Source: Rhodospirillales bacterium (lineage in GTDB: Bacteria > Pseudomonadota > Alphaproteobacteria > Acetobacterales > Acetobacteraceae). From it: a DNA stretch of 58,132 nt. Positions within the stretch are counted from its first letter, which is position 1. Every line of letters begins with the position of its first letter. The translations under genes were made by a program, and so were the position numbers. Positions 8,004 through 17,217 of the stretch are shown here, piece by piece. Location: contig CANFKS010000010.1 in the NCBI GenBank assembly GCA_947447625.1, forward strand, positions 1 through 58,132. Direction: 5' to 3'. The notes beneath the pieces were generated by a model. The model had not been told where the DNA came from. It worked only from the letters and a program-made list of their open reading frames with translations, and made no database searches.

Positions 8004-10835
8004 ATGCTCCCACCGACCCCACTGCCGTCAGACCCCGCCGAAGCCACCGCCAAGTTGCGGGAGGCTCTCATCAACCTCATCCAGGGCCCGACCTCGGGCG
8101 ATGACGGGGCGATCCCGCGCGAGGCGGCACTGGGGGCCTTCCGGCGACATCTGGGGCGGATCCAAGCCCATGTGCGGGATCAGTTCGAGCAGGGTCTGCT
8201 GCACGGGCTGAAGGCCGCGCGGTTGCAATCCGACTTGATGGACGGCTTGATGGCGGAGCTGTTCGCCTATGCCGGGGCGACGGAGGCCGGCGGGGGCGAG
8301 GCGTTGCGGCTGTCGATGGCGGCGACTGGGGGCTACGGGCGCGGCGTGCTGGCGCCGTTCAGCGATATCGACCTGCTGTTCATCACGGCCGATATCGCCG
8401 CGCCGGCAGATCTGCGGGTGATCGAGTTCACGCTTTACTTCCTCTGGGATCTCGGACTGAAGGTCGGCCATGCGACGCGCTCGGTGGCGGATTGCCTGGT
8501 GCAGGCGCGCGGTGATGCGACGGTGCGGACATCGCTGCTGGATGCGCGCCCGCTTGCCGGCGATCGGGCGCTGTTCGACGCATTTGCGGTGTCGTTCAAG
8601 GAGGCCTGCCGAGAGGCCGGGGCGGCCGGCTATCTGTCGGCCAAGCGGGCAGAGCGCGATGTGCGGCATCGGCGCTTCGGCGACAGCCCGTTCGTCGTGG
8701 AGCCCAATATCAAGGAAGGCCGCGGCGCGCTGCGCGATCTTCAGACGATGTACTGGATCGCGCGCTACATTTTTGGCACCACCTCGCTCGCCGAGCTGGC
8801 GGATCCGACAGGGCCGGCGGGGGGGATCATCACCGCGCACGAGGCCCGCCTCGCGCTGCGGTCATGGGACTTTCTGTGGACGCTGCGGTTTCATCTCCAT
8901 TACGTCGCCGGGCGGGCCGAGGAGCGGCTGACATTCGATCTGCAACCCGTGGTGGGGGCGCGGATGGGCTATACACGACATGGCCGGCAGGATGGGGTGG
9001 AGCGCTTCATGCGCCACTATTTCCTCACAGCGCGAGAGGTGACCCGGCTGACTCAGGTGTTGGAACCGGCGCTGGAACGGGCCGCGCTGGGGCCGCCGGC
9101 GCGAGCGGCGGAGACTGATGCGGCGTTGGTCAAGGCCGGGTTCATGCTGCTTGATGGCAAGCTGATGCCGGCCAACGCGCAGCAATTCAGCGACGAGCCG
9201 ATCCGGCTGCTGCGGATATTGCAGATCGCGCGGGATCGCGGGCTTAAACTGCATCCGCTGGCGGTGCGCGCGCTGATCCGCAACGAGCGCCGCGCGATGG
9301 CGTTGCGCGGCGACCAGGAGGCCGCCGCGCTGTTCCTCGACCTGTTGTGCGGGCGCGATGCCGAGCACAACCGGATCGATGGCGCGCAGTGGATGAAGGT
9401 GCTGAACGAGACCGGCATCCTCGGACGCATGCTGCCGGACTGGGCGCGCATCGTGGGGCAGATGCAGTTCGACACTTACCATATCTTCACGGTGGACGAG
9501 CACACGATCGAGGCGATCCGCGTTCTGAACACGCTGGAGCGCGGCGAATTGGCCGAGGTGGCGCCCGTGGCGTCGAGCCTGGTGGATCATTTGCAATCCC
9601 GCCGCGCGCTCTACGTGGCGATGTTGATGCATGACGTCTGCAAAGGGCGCGGCGGCGATCATTCGGAGCTGGGCGCGGAGTTGGCGCTCGAAGTTGGCCC
9701 GGCACTCGGACTGTCGGCCGAGGAGACCGAGATGGTCTCGTGGCTGGTGCTGCACCATCTGTTGCTGAGCACCACAGCGTTCAAGCGCGACATCGACGAT
9801 CCCAAGACGATTATGGACTTGGCCGATGTCATCCAGTCGCCGGAGCGGCTGCGGCTGCTCCTGGTGTTGACGGTGGCGGATATGCGGGCAGTGTCGCCCA
9901 AGGTGTGGAACGGCTGGAAGGCAACGCTGCTGCGCGAGTTGTATGCGCGGGTGGCCGAAGTGCTGGCGGGTGGGCTGTCGACAACGGAGCGCGATACGCG
10001 CGTGGCGCGGGCGCGCGATGCGGTGGCGGGGATGCTGGACCGCTGGAAGCAGGCGGAAGTCGATCACTTCCTTGGGCTCGGTTATCCCGGCTACTGGCTG
10101 TCGTTCGACACCGAGACGCATCTGCGCCACGCGCGGATGGTGCGCGACGCGGAGGCGCGGCAGGCGCCGCTGACCGTGGTAACGCAGCCGCTACCGGCAC
10201 GCGCGGTGACGGAGGTGACGGTCTATGCAGCCGATCATGCCGGCTTGTTCAGCCGGATCGCCGGGGCACTGGCGGTGGCGGGGGCCACGATTGTCGATGC
10301 CCGGATCCATACGCTGACCAACGGCATGGCGCTCGACACGTTCTGGGTGCAGGACGCGGCAGGCGGGGCGTTCGACCAGCCGCATCGCCTGGCGCGGCTT
10401 TATGTGTTGATCGAGCAGGCGTTGTCTGGCCGGATCAGGCTGGGGGCGGAGATCCGCAAGGCCTCGAAAACGCTGCTCGGGCGGCGTATTCGGGCGATGA
10501 ATGTGCCGCCGCGGGTGGTGATCGATAACCATGCGTCGAACACTTACACCGTGCTCGAAGTGAATGGGCGAGACCGAACAGGGTTGCTGCACGACGTGAC
10601 GGCCGCGATTTCGGACCAGGGGCTGCAGATCGCCTCTGCCCATGTGACGACCTACGGCGTGCGGGCGGTGGACGTGTTCTACGTGAAGGACGTCTTTGGC
10701 CTGAAGGTGGAGAACGAACGGAAGTTGTCGCAGTTGCGCATTGCCCTGCTCGACGTGCTCGGCAGCCCGGACGAGCCGGCCCCGGCGCCGCCGCCAACGC
10801 CGGCGCGGCCCCGACGGCGGCGCGCGGCGGCATGA
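8004..10835 (+). CDS. glnD: Bifunctional uridylyltransferase/uridylyl-removing enzyme GlnD
   Basis: The 943-residue GlnD senses glutamine and uridylylates or deuridylylates the PII proteins that control nitrogen assimilation. The nucleotidyltransferase motif GGYGRGVLAPFSDIDLLF begins at residue 109, with DID at 121-123. The HD domain (MHDVCKGRGGDHSELG) is near residues 542-557 and catalyses UMP removal. Two ACT domains, about 733-800 (VTVYAADHAGLFSRIAG) and about 845-920 (LEVNGRDRTGLLHDVT), bind glutamine. Domain order and length match the alphaproteobacterial family. Its stop overlaps the start of the next gene (ATGA), so the two are translationally coupled. Confidence 0.97.
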   Translation: MLPPTPLPSDPAEATAKLREALINLIQGPTSGDDGAIPREAALGAFRRHLGRIQAHVRDQFEQGLLHGLKAARLQSDLMDGLMAELFAYAGATEAGGGEALRLSMAATGGYGRGVLAPFSDIDLLFITADIAAPADLRVIEFTLYFLWDLGLKVGHATRSVADCLVQARGDATVRTSLLDARPLAGDRALFDAFAVSFKEACREAGAAGYLSAKRAERDVRHRRFGDSPFVVEPNIKEGRGALRDLQTMYWIARYIFGTTSLAELADPTGPAGGIITAHEARLALRSWDFLWTLRFHLHYVAGRAEERLTFDLQPVVGARMGYTRHGRQDGVERFMRHYFLTAREVTRLTQVLEPALERAALGPPARAAETDAALVKAGFMLLDGKLMPANAQQFSDEPIRLLRILQIARDRGLKLHPLAVRALIRNERRAMALRGDQEAAALFLDLLCGRDAEHNRIDGAQWMKVLNETGILGRMLPDWARIVGQMQFDTYHIFTVDEHTIEAIRVLNTLERGELAEVAPVASSLVDHLQSRRALYVAMLMHDVCKGRGGDHSELGAELALEVGPALGLSAEETEMVSWLVLHHLLLSTTAFKRDIDDPKTIMDLADVIQSPERLRLLLVLTVADMRAVSPKVWNGWKATLLRELYARVAEVLAGGLSTTERDTRVARARDAVAGMLDRWKQAEVDHFLGLGYPGYWLSFDTETHLRHARMVRDAEARQAPLTVVTQPLPARAVTEVTVYAADHAGLFSRIAGALAVAGATIVDARIHTLTNGMALDTFWVQDAAGGAFDQPHRLARLYVLIEQALSGRIRLGAEIRKASKTLLGRRIRAMNVPPRVVIDNHASNTYTVLEVNGRDRTGLLHDVTAAISDQGLQIASAHVTTYGVRAVDVFYVKDVFGLKVENERKLSQLRIALLDVLGSPDEPAPAPPPTPARPRRRRAAA

Positions 10836-11410
10836 TTCCCCGGCTGGCCCTCGCGGTGCCGCTCGCCCTGGCGGCGGGCGCCGCGGCGACGGGTGCGGCA
10901 TCGGCGCAGGGCCTGTTGCGGGCGGCCCCGGCGCCCCCCCTGGCGCCACCCTCGACGACCCCCGAGCCAAGCGCCAAGCGAGAGTGGAACATCACGCTGT
11001 TCCAGATCGATAAGGCCAATACGCTGGTCGGCAGCCCGGTCGCGTTCGCATGCGGGCCGTTGAGTTGTGAAACGCCCGTCAAGCTCGACGTGGCAGGCAA
11101 ACCAGCCGCATTCCTCGTGGTGGTGACGTTGGTGCCGCACGGCGCCTATTTCGCGCTGCAACCACAGCAGCAGGACGGCATCACCAAGGCGGTGGAGTTC
11201 GAGAAGACCTATCTCGGGCCGATATTTCTGCAAATCCGCGGCAAGACACGGTTCACCACCACGCTGCGCTTCACCCTGGCTGGCCCCGCCATGCGCGACA
11301 GCGAGGAGCGCTCAGCGTCGATGATGGACAACCAGCGCAGCCGGGTGTTCCAACGCAAGGTCGAGCCCGACCTGATCCTGCGGGTGGCGCTAGAGCGGGA
11401 TGCCTTCTGA
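10832..11410 (+). CDS. Secreted protein of unknown function
   Basis: A 192-residue protein whose first 26 residues form a signal peptide (hydrophobic LALAVPLALAAGAAATG followed by ASAQG, a likely signal peptidase I site). A Pro/Ala-rich linker follows, then a mature domain with two cysteines close together (FACGPLSCETPVKLD) and predicted beta strands. I do not recognise the family. The ATG overlaps the glnD stop, so it is co-translated with glnD. Its last codons and stop form one arm and the loop of a perfect 16-bp hairpin (11392-11430). Confidence 0.7.
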   Translation: MIPRLALAVPLALAAGAAATGAASAQGLLRAAPAPPLAPPSTTPEPSAKREWNITLFQIDKANTLVGSPVAFACGPLSCETPVKLDVAGKPAAFLVVVTLVPHGAYFALQPQQQDGITKAVEFEKTYLGPIFLQIRGKTRFTTTLRFTLAGPAMRDSEERSASMMDNQRSRVFQRKVEPDLILRVALERDAF

Positions 11411-11430
11411 TTGCGAAGGCATCCCGCTCT
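11392..11430. terminator. Hairpin overlapping the stop codon of the upstream gene
   Basis: A perfect 16-bp inverted repeat (11392-11407 with 11415-11430) with a 7-base loop that contains the TGA stop of the secreted-protein gene. There is no run of T directly after it on the plus strand, so it could be an mRNA 3'-end stabiliser or an atypical terminator for the glnD unit. The next gene on the other side is convergent. Confidence 0.55.
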
Positions 11431-11445
11431 AACTCTTTGTTTGAC

Positions 11446-11491
11446 AGCCTGATTCAGACTTTTTGGCGATTCCGCCAAACGTCATCAGGCT
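11446..11491. repeat. Palindromic intergenic repeat, copy A
   Basis: Imperfect hairpin with outer arms AGCCTGAT (11446-11453) and ATCAGGCT (11484-11491), and an inner stem TTTGGCG/CGCCAAA (11462-11468, 11473-11479) around the loop ATTC. The CTCTTTGTTT leader before it is shared with copy B. Related copies lie at 19368-19432 and 26035-26074. It sits between convergent genes. Confidence 0.75.
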
Positions 11492-11541
11492 GCTATCGCG
11501 GACGGCGGAAGGCGCGTTGAAGCTGGTTCGGTGACGGTGCG

Positions 11542-12232
11542 CTACAGCATCGGTTCCAGCCGCCAGTTGACCAGCAATTCGCCGATCGTGGCAGTGTTGG
11601 GCAGCAGGATGAGGGTTTCGGCAAGGGCGGCGATGTCGTCCGGGCGGGTCATCTTGTCGCGCGGCGCTGTGGTGACGTGGGCGGTCATATCGGTGGCGAC
11701 GAAGCCCGGGCACAAGGCAGTGGCTCGGATGCCGGCGTCCCACCCTTCACGGCGGACGGATTGGGTGAGGGCGATGAGGGCGAATTTGCTCATCGCATAG
11801 CCGAAATTCTCGTTGGCAACGCGCTTGCCCGAGAGCGAGGCGATATTGACGACGCGGCCCTCGCCACCGGCACGCAGATGCGGCAGGGCGGCGCGGATGA
11901 GGCGGAGCGGGCCCTTGACGTTCACGCGCCACATGGCGTCGATGCCGGTTTCGTCAGGGTCATCGAGGCGGGTGCGCGGGGCGGAGATGCCGGCGGCGTT
12001 GACCAGCACATCGATGCGGCCGAAGCGGGCCATGGTGGCTTCGACCCAGGCGGGCGCGTCCTCGGCGCGTTCGGCGTCGTAGCGCTGGGTCATCACATCA
12101 TGCGCCTCGGGCACGCTGGAGAGGGTGCGCACGCCGGCGGAGATACGGAAGCCGCGGGCGCGCAGGCGCTCGGCAACGGCGCGGCCGATGCCGCGGGAGG
12201 CGCCGGAAATCATCGCAACGCGGTTGGCAGGG

Positions 12233-12240
<8 letters not shown>
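11542..12240 (-). CDS. Short-chain dehydrogenase/reductase (SDR)
   Basis: A 232-residue classical SDR oxidoreductase. The dinucleotide-binding motif SGASRGIG is at residues 12-19, NAAG at 81-84, the Ser region NIASLSG at 132-138, and the catalytic YAMSK at 148-152. These are the complete catalytic residues. Substrate and cofactor preference cannot be read. An in-frame extension to 12396 exists, but the first conserved residues follow directly after Met at 12240, so I place the start there; this overlaps the upstream ABC ATPase gene by 8 bases and suggests co-translation. Confidence 0.88.
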
Positions 12241-13213
<973 letters not shown>

Positions 13214-13271
13214 GCTTGTCAGCCTGCGTGCTCCGGTTCAAAGGTGCAAGCCGGATGCTTTGGAGAGCCAG

Positions 13272-14651
13272 ATGTCACGTCCCGTCGATACCGTTATTGC
13301 CGCCGCCGCCGTCTTTCTGGGAGACCGGATCACCACCAGCACCGGATTGCGCGAGCATCACAGCCACGGTCAGGATACCCAAACTCCGGTGATGCCCGAT
13401 GCAGTCGCGTTCATCGAGACTTCGGAGGAGGCCGGCAAGCTGCTGGCGTTGTGCAACGCGCATGGCGTGCCGGTGGTGCCGTATGGCACCGGCACGTCGC
13501 TGGAAGGGCATGTCACGCCCGTGCGCGGCGGTGTCAGCGTCGACATGAGCCGGATGACGGCGGTGCTGGAAGTGAACCAGGCGGATATGGATTGCCGGGT
13601 GCAACCAGGGCTGACGCATCGCAGCCTGAACGCGCATTTGCGGGACCAGGGGTTGTTCTTCCCGGTCGACCCCGGCGCCGATGCCTCGCTGGGCGGGATG
13701 TGCGCCACTCGGGCATCCGGCACCAATGCGGTGCGCTACGGCACGATGCGGGAGAACGTGATGGGGCTCACCGTGGCGCTGGCGGATGGGCGGGTGATCC
13801 GCACGGGGGGGCGGGTGCGCAAATCCTCCACCGGATATGATTTGACGCGACTCTTCGTGGGCTCCGAGGGGACGCTTGGAATCATCACCGAGATTCAGCT
13901 GCGGTTGCATGGCATTCCGGAAGCGATGAGTGCCGCGGTATGCCAGTTTGAGCAGCTCGGCGATGCGGTGGAGACAGTGATCGCCATCATGCAGGCAGGC
14001 ATTCCGGTGGCACGGATGGAGTTGCTGGACGATGTGCAGATGGGGGCGTGCATCGCTTACTCGAAGCTGGAGGGATATCAGGCGGTGCCGACCTTGTTCT
14101 TCGAGTTCCACGGCACGCCGGAAGGTGTGAAGCAGCAGGCCTCGCTGGCCGAGGAAATCGCTGACGGGTTCTCCGCAAAGGGCTTCAAGTGGGCAACCGA
14201 TGCGGATGCGCGCAATCGGCTGTGGCGCGCGCGGCATGATGCATACTGGGCGTGCCTGGCGCTGAAACCAGGGTATCAGGGCATCGCGACGGATGCGATC
14301 GTGCCCATTTCGCGGCTGGCGGAGGCAGTGCTGGGCGCGCAGGAGGATATCCGCCTGTCCGGTTTGACGGCGCCGATCGTAGGCCATGTCGGGGATGGCA
14401 ATTTCCACACCGTGATCCTGGTGCCGCCGGAGCCGGGCGGATTGGAGCGGGCGTGGGAGTTGGACAAAAAAATCGTCGGCCGTGCGCTCGCACTCGGCGG
14501 GTCGTGTTCCGGAGAGCACGGGGTGGGGCTCGGCAAGCGCGAGTTCATGGAGTTGGAACATGGCGCCGAGACGCTGGCGGTGATGCGTTCGTTGAAGACG
14601 ACGCTGGATCCGCGGGGGATCCTCAATCCGGGCAAGATGTTCCTGAACTGA
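13272..14651 (+). CDS. FAD-binding oxidoreductase, D-lactate dehydrogenase (cytochrome) type
   Basis: A 459-residue enzyme of the FAD-linked oxidase (VAO/PCMH) family, closest to respiratory D-lactate dehydrogenases that pass electrons to cytochrome c or quinone. FAD-binding segments are VVPYGTGTSLEGHV (about residues 74-87), ATRASGTNAVRYGTMREN, and SSTGYDLTRLFVGSEGTLG. C-terminal family motifs are VGHVGDGNFH (metal/substrate site) and GGSCSGEHGVGLGK. Start at 13272 (MSRPVDT) fits the family N terminus; the longer frame antisense to the ABC ATPase gene is not coding. Related 2-hydroxyacids such as glycolate or 2-hydroxyglutarate are possible substrates, but the GTGTSLEG form favours D-lactate. 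Confidence 0.88.
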   Translation: MSRPVDTVIAAAAVFLGDRITTSTGLREHHSHGQDTQTPVMPDAVAFIETSEEAGKLLALCNAHGVPVVPYGTGTSLEGHVTPVRGGVSVDMSRMTAVLEVNQADMDCRVQPGLTHRSLNAHLRDQGLFFPVDPGADASLGGMCATRASGTNAVRYGTMRENVMGLTVALADGRVIRTGGRVRKSSTGYDLTRLFVGSEGTLGIITEIQLRLHGIPEAMSAAVCQFEQLGDAVETVIAIMQAGIPVARMELLDDVQMGACIAYSKLEGYQAVPTLFFEFHGTPEGVKQQASLAEEIADGFSAKGFKWATDADARNRLWRARHDAYWACLALKPGYQGIATDAIVPISRLAEAVLGAQEDIRLSGLTAPIVGHVGDGNFHTVILVPPEPGGLERAWELDKKIVGRALALGGSCSGEHGVGLGKREFMELEHGAETLAVMRSLKTTLDPRGILNPGKMFLN

Positions 14652-14658
14652 GCCGCGT

Positions 14659-14688
14659 GCCGTGGAGGGCCGCGCGGCCCTCCACGGC
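14659..14688. terminator. Bidirectional terminator-like hairpin
   Basis: A perfect 13-bp inverted repeat (14659-14671 with 14676-14688) with the loop GCGC, lying exactly between the convergent ends of the D-lactate dehydrogenase gene (14651) and the aminotransferase gene (14696). No long T run follows on either strand. Confidence 0.7.
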
Positions 14689-14695
14689 GGCCTGC

Positions 14696-15922
14696 TCAGC
14701 GGCGGGAATTGTCGCCGAATTCGGGAATGCCGGTCACTTCATGGCAGACGCGCGCCAGGGTGGCGACGCCGGCCTGGATGGTCTCCTTGGGCGGCAGGGC
14801 GAAGCAGAGGCGCAGATAGGGTTTCGCCTCGGCCCCGTTGCAGGCCCATTCGGGGCCGGGGTTAAAGACGAGGCCGGCGTCGGCGGCGGGCTTGACGAGC
14901 TTGGTCACGTCCACGCTGTCCGGCAGTTTGAGCCACAGGAAGATGCCGCCGGCTGGGCGGACCATCTCCACTGAAGAACCGAACTCGCGCTGCACCGCCT
15001 CGACCATGCAGTCGAGCTTGTCTTCGAGCACCTTGGACAGGGCGGCGATGTGGTCGTCGAAATGTCGGGCAAAGTATTCGGCGATCACCATCTGATCGAG
15101 AGCCCCGGTGCCGCCATCGGTTTTACCGGCGAGCATGCGCGAGATGACCGACCAGTCCGCGATCGCGTAGCCGACGCGCAGCGCGGGCGCGAGAGATTTG
15201 GAAAAGGAGCCGATGTGGATGACCTGGTCGGGGGCCAGTCCGTAGAAGGCGTCGGGCGCACCGCCTTGCCAAAGCAGGTCGGCGTAGCACTCATCCTCGA
15301 AGATCGGCATGCCGTACTGCTTGGCGAGTGCGAGGATGGCGAGGCGGCGGTCGAGCGGGAGGATGCTGCCGGTGGGGTTCTGGATGGTCGGGATGGTGTA
15401 GAGGAATTTCGGGGTGACGCCCTTGGCCTTGAGGTCAGCAAGGATCTCGGCCAGCGCGTCGACCTTCATGCCGTCATCATCGAGCGGCACGGGGAGGACG
15501 GTGGCGCCGACCTTGCGGAAGCGGTTGATGGCGCCAGCGTAGCAGAACTCCTCGATCAGGACGGTGTCGCCGGGCTGGATCAGCAGAGCGCTGATGAGGT
15601 CGATGCTCTGGCCCGAGCCGGTGGTGATCAGCACGTCGTCGGCGGTTGCCTTGATGCCGCGATGGCGGGTGAGCTTGTCGGCAACGAAGGCGCGCAGCGG
15701 CGGGTAGCCCTGCGGGCCGAGGCCAAGGTTATACATCGCGAGATGATGCCCATCGCGCCGGATAACGGCCTCGGCAGCTTCCGCCAAGGCGGCGGAGGGG
15801 ATGCTGACGGGGTCATTGTGGCCGCCGATGAAATTGAATTTAGGGAAGCCCGCAAAGCGCGGCACGGCTGCCGGCAGGTTGGTCGTGAACAGATTGGTAT
15901 AGCCGAAAGCGACGTCATTCAT
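14696..15922 (-). CDS. PLP-dependent aminotransferase, class I/II fold (MocR/2-aminoadipate type)
   Basis: A 408-residue fold-type I PLP enzyme resembling the aminotransferase half of MocR proteins and 2-aminoadipate transaminases, but without the DNA-binding domain. Recognisable segments are YNLGLGPQGYPPLRAFVAD, TTGSGQSIDLISALL, YTIPTIQNPTGSILP (the Asn that contacts PLP), IFEDECYADL, and GSFSKSLAPALRVGY with the PLP lysine. The amino donor is not readable. The start at 15922 is favoured because the conserved N terminus (NDVAFGYTNLF) follows at once. The Shine-Dalgarno sequence lies inside a hairpin (15926-15958), implying translational control. Confidence 0.87.
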   Translation of the reverse strand: MNDVAFGYTNLFTTNLPAAVPRFAGFPKFNFIGGHNDPVSIPSAALAEAAEAVIRRDGHHLAMYNLGLGPQGYPPLRAFVADKLTRHRGIKATADDVLITTGSGQSIDLISALLIQPGDTVLIEEFCYAGAINRFRKVGATVLPVPLDDDGMKVDALAEILADLKAKGVTPKFLYTIPTIQNPTGSILPLDRRLAILALAKQYGMPIFEDECYADLLWQGGAPDAFYGLAPDQVIHIGSFSKSLAPALRVGYAIADWSVISRMLAGKTDGGTGALDQMVIAEYFARHFDDHIAALSKVLEDKLDCMVEAVQREFGSSVEMVRPAGGIFLWLKLPDSVDVTKLVKPAADAGLVFNPGPEWACNGAEAKPYLRLCFALPPKETIQAGVATLARVCHEVTGIPEFGDNSRR

Positions 15923-15925
15923 GGA

Positions 15926-15958
15926 CTTAGTCTCCCCGCGTGATGCGGGGAGACTAAG
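15926..15958 (-). promoter_or_regulatory. Perfect hairpin covering the aminotransferase ribosome-binding site
   Basis: A perfect 14-bp inverted repeat (15926-15939 with 15945-15958) with a 5-base loop ends 3 bases before the ATG of the aminotransferase gene, read on the minus strand. The likely Shine-Dalgarno GGGGAG is in the arm nearer the start. It may terminate the upstream DUF6065-like transcript, hide the ribosome site, or both. Confidence 0.65.
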
Positions 15959-15987
15959 CGCCGCGAACCGATGCCGGCAAGGCGGGC

Positions 15988-16767
15988 TCAGGCGCCACCA
16001 AACGGGCACCTGCCCCGCGCCCGCTTGCGCACCGCGGCCGCATAACGGCCGGGATGCCCGGGGGGCGTCAGGGTTTCCGCCAGATCGCGCCAGTCGTCAG
16101 GGCCGAAGGCGGCGATTTCACCGGGGGCAGGGATGTTGTTCTGCATCGCCTCGGCGAGAATGGCGCGCGGCAGGGGTTGGACCTGCATCAGCGGCATGTC
16201 GGTACGGAACACGACCGGGGCGTTCGTGCGCGTGAGGCGGATGTTGGTGAAGAGTGGGCCGAACCAACGGTCGGTCTCGACGATGCCTTCATAGGCGACA
16301 AAGCCGCCAGGCATCGGCAGGTTAGCCGGGGCGCGAACATGGAGGCTCCAGTCGGCGGCGCTACGAACGGCGAGGCCGCTCCAGATCTGCACCGTGCCGG
16401 GTTCGGCCAGCGTGGTCAGGAACGGCGGCGAGCAGCCGGCGAGCCCGGGTGGGGCCATGATGTCGAACAGGTCGCTCATGGCGGGCAATTGTGCGGCGCA
16501 GAGCAGGGTCCAGTCATCGAGCAGGGCGCAATGCCAGAAAATGTCCTCGCCATCCCACATAAGACTGAAATCCATCGGCACAAACACATACCAGCCAAAG
16601 CTGCTGGCGGTCGTCATCGCCTCGCAATAGCGGAACGCTCGCACTGGCATGCTGCCGCCAGCGGCTCGATCGGCACGTTCGGGCAGGCGGGCATCAGGAT
16701 AAAGCCGGTAGAAGCGCAAGGCGGATCCGGCCGGGACAGCCGGGTTGATGGGGGAGAAGGCGTTCAT
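15988..16767 (-). CDS. DUF6065-like protein
   Basis: A 259-residue protein that I match from memory to the uncharacterised DUF6065 family. Visible segments are ALRFYRLYPDARLPERADR near residue 17, AFRYCEAMTTASSFGWYVF, FSLMWDGEDIFWH, and LPMPGGFVAYEGIVETDRW. It has no signal peptide, no membrane segment and no catalytic motif I can name. Tryptophans and aromatic residues are frequent. A run of nine C bases lies directly upstream of the ATG. A 49-residue cationic peptide ORF precedes it by 78 bases on the same strand; such pairing would fit a modified-peptide pathway, but that is speculation. Confidence 0.7.
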   Translation of the reverse strand: MNAFSPINPAVPAGSALRFYRLYPDARLPERADRAAGGSMPVRAFRYCEAMTTASSFGWYVFVPMDFSLMWDGEDIFWHCALLDDWTLLCAAQLPAMSDLFDIMAPPGLAGCSPPFLTTLAEPGTVQIWSGLAVRSAADWSLHVRAPANLPMPGGFVAYEGIVETDRWFGPLFTNIRLTRTNAPVVFRTDMPLMQVQPLPRAILAEAMQNNIPAPGEIAAFGPDDWRDLAETLTPPGHPGRYAAAVRKRARGRCPFGGA

Positions 16768-16845
16768 CGCGGGGGGGGGTCCTTTCGCGGGAGAGGACGG
16801 GCGAGGCCGCAGCCTCGACCGCGCCGATCCGTCAGCCGCAGTCGC

Positions 16846-16995
16846 TCAGCGACGACGGCGGCTGATGATGCCCACGCCGGCGCCGAAGCGGACGCGACCG
16901 GCATCGGCCAAGCGGGCCGCCAGTTTGGCGGAAACACCAGCGCGGGCCGGCGGGGTGTACGAGGTCTTCATGTTCAATACCCTGTTGTTGTTCAT
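16846..16995 (-). CDS. Small cationic peptide ORF, 49 residues
   Basis: Starting at ATG 16995, an ORF encodes MNNNRVLNMKTSYTPPARAG and continues through a helix-like AGVSAKLAARLADAGRVRF to a glycine-rich end finishing with SRRRR. A good Shine-Dalgarno AAGGTGG lies 7 bases before this ATG, which favours it over the upstream in-frame Met (17052) and the internal Met (16971). It is very basic and lacks cysteine. The leader/core-like layout and its place directly upstream of the DUF6065-like gene suggest a co-expressed peptide, perhaps a modified peptide precursor, a bacteriocin or a small partner protein. I do not recognise the family. Confidence 0.5.
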   Translation of the reverse strand: MNNNRVLNMKTSYTPPARAGVSAKLAARLADAGRVRFGAGVGIISRRRR

Positions 16996-17136
16996 CGATG
17001 GGCCACCTTGGACAACGCAAAACGCCGCGCGACCCCAGGAACGGGGCGGCACGGCGCGGCGATGGAGGGTGGGCGGATTACGCTGGACGCAGTTCGGCCG
17101 GCGATGAGCGGATGGTGACGTCGCGTAGCAGCCAAG

Positions 17137-17200
17137 TCAACTATTATTTTCCTATTTTAGGATTTTAATGAGGTATAAATCCTCTTGATCCGGATAGTTG
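17137..17200. promoter_or_regulatory. AT-rich intergenic patch, possible promoter
   Basis: An unusually AT-rich stretch in a GC-rich genome. On the minus strand it contains TTGACT facing the small peptide ORF, about 140 bases upstream of it, with no convincing -10 element. It lies at the point where the base skew of the plus strand changes sign. Confidence 0.3.
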
Positions 17201-17217
17201 TCTCTCCAACAGGATGA

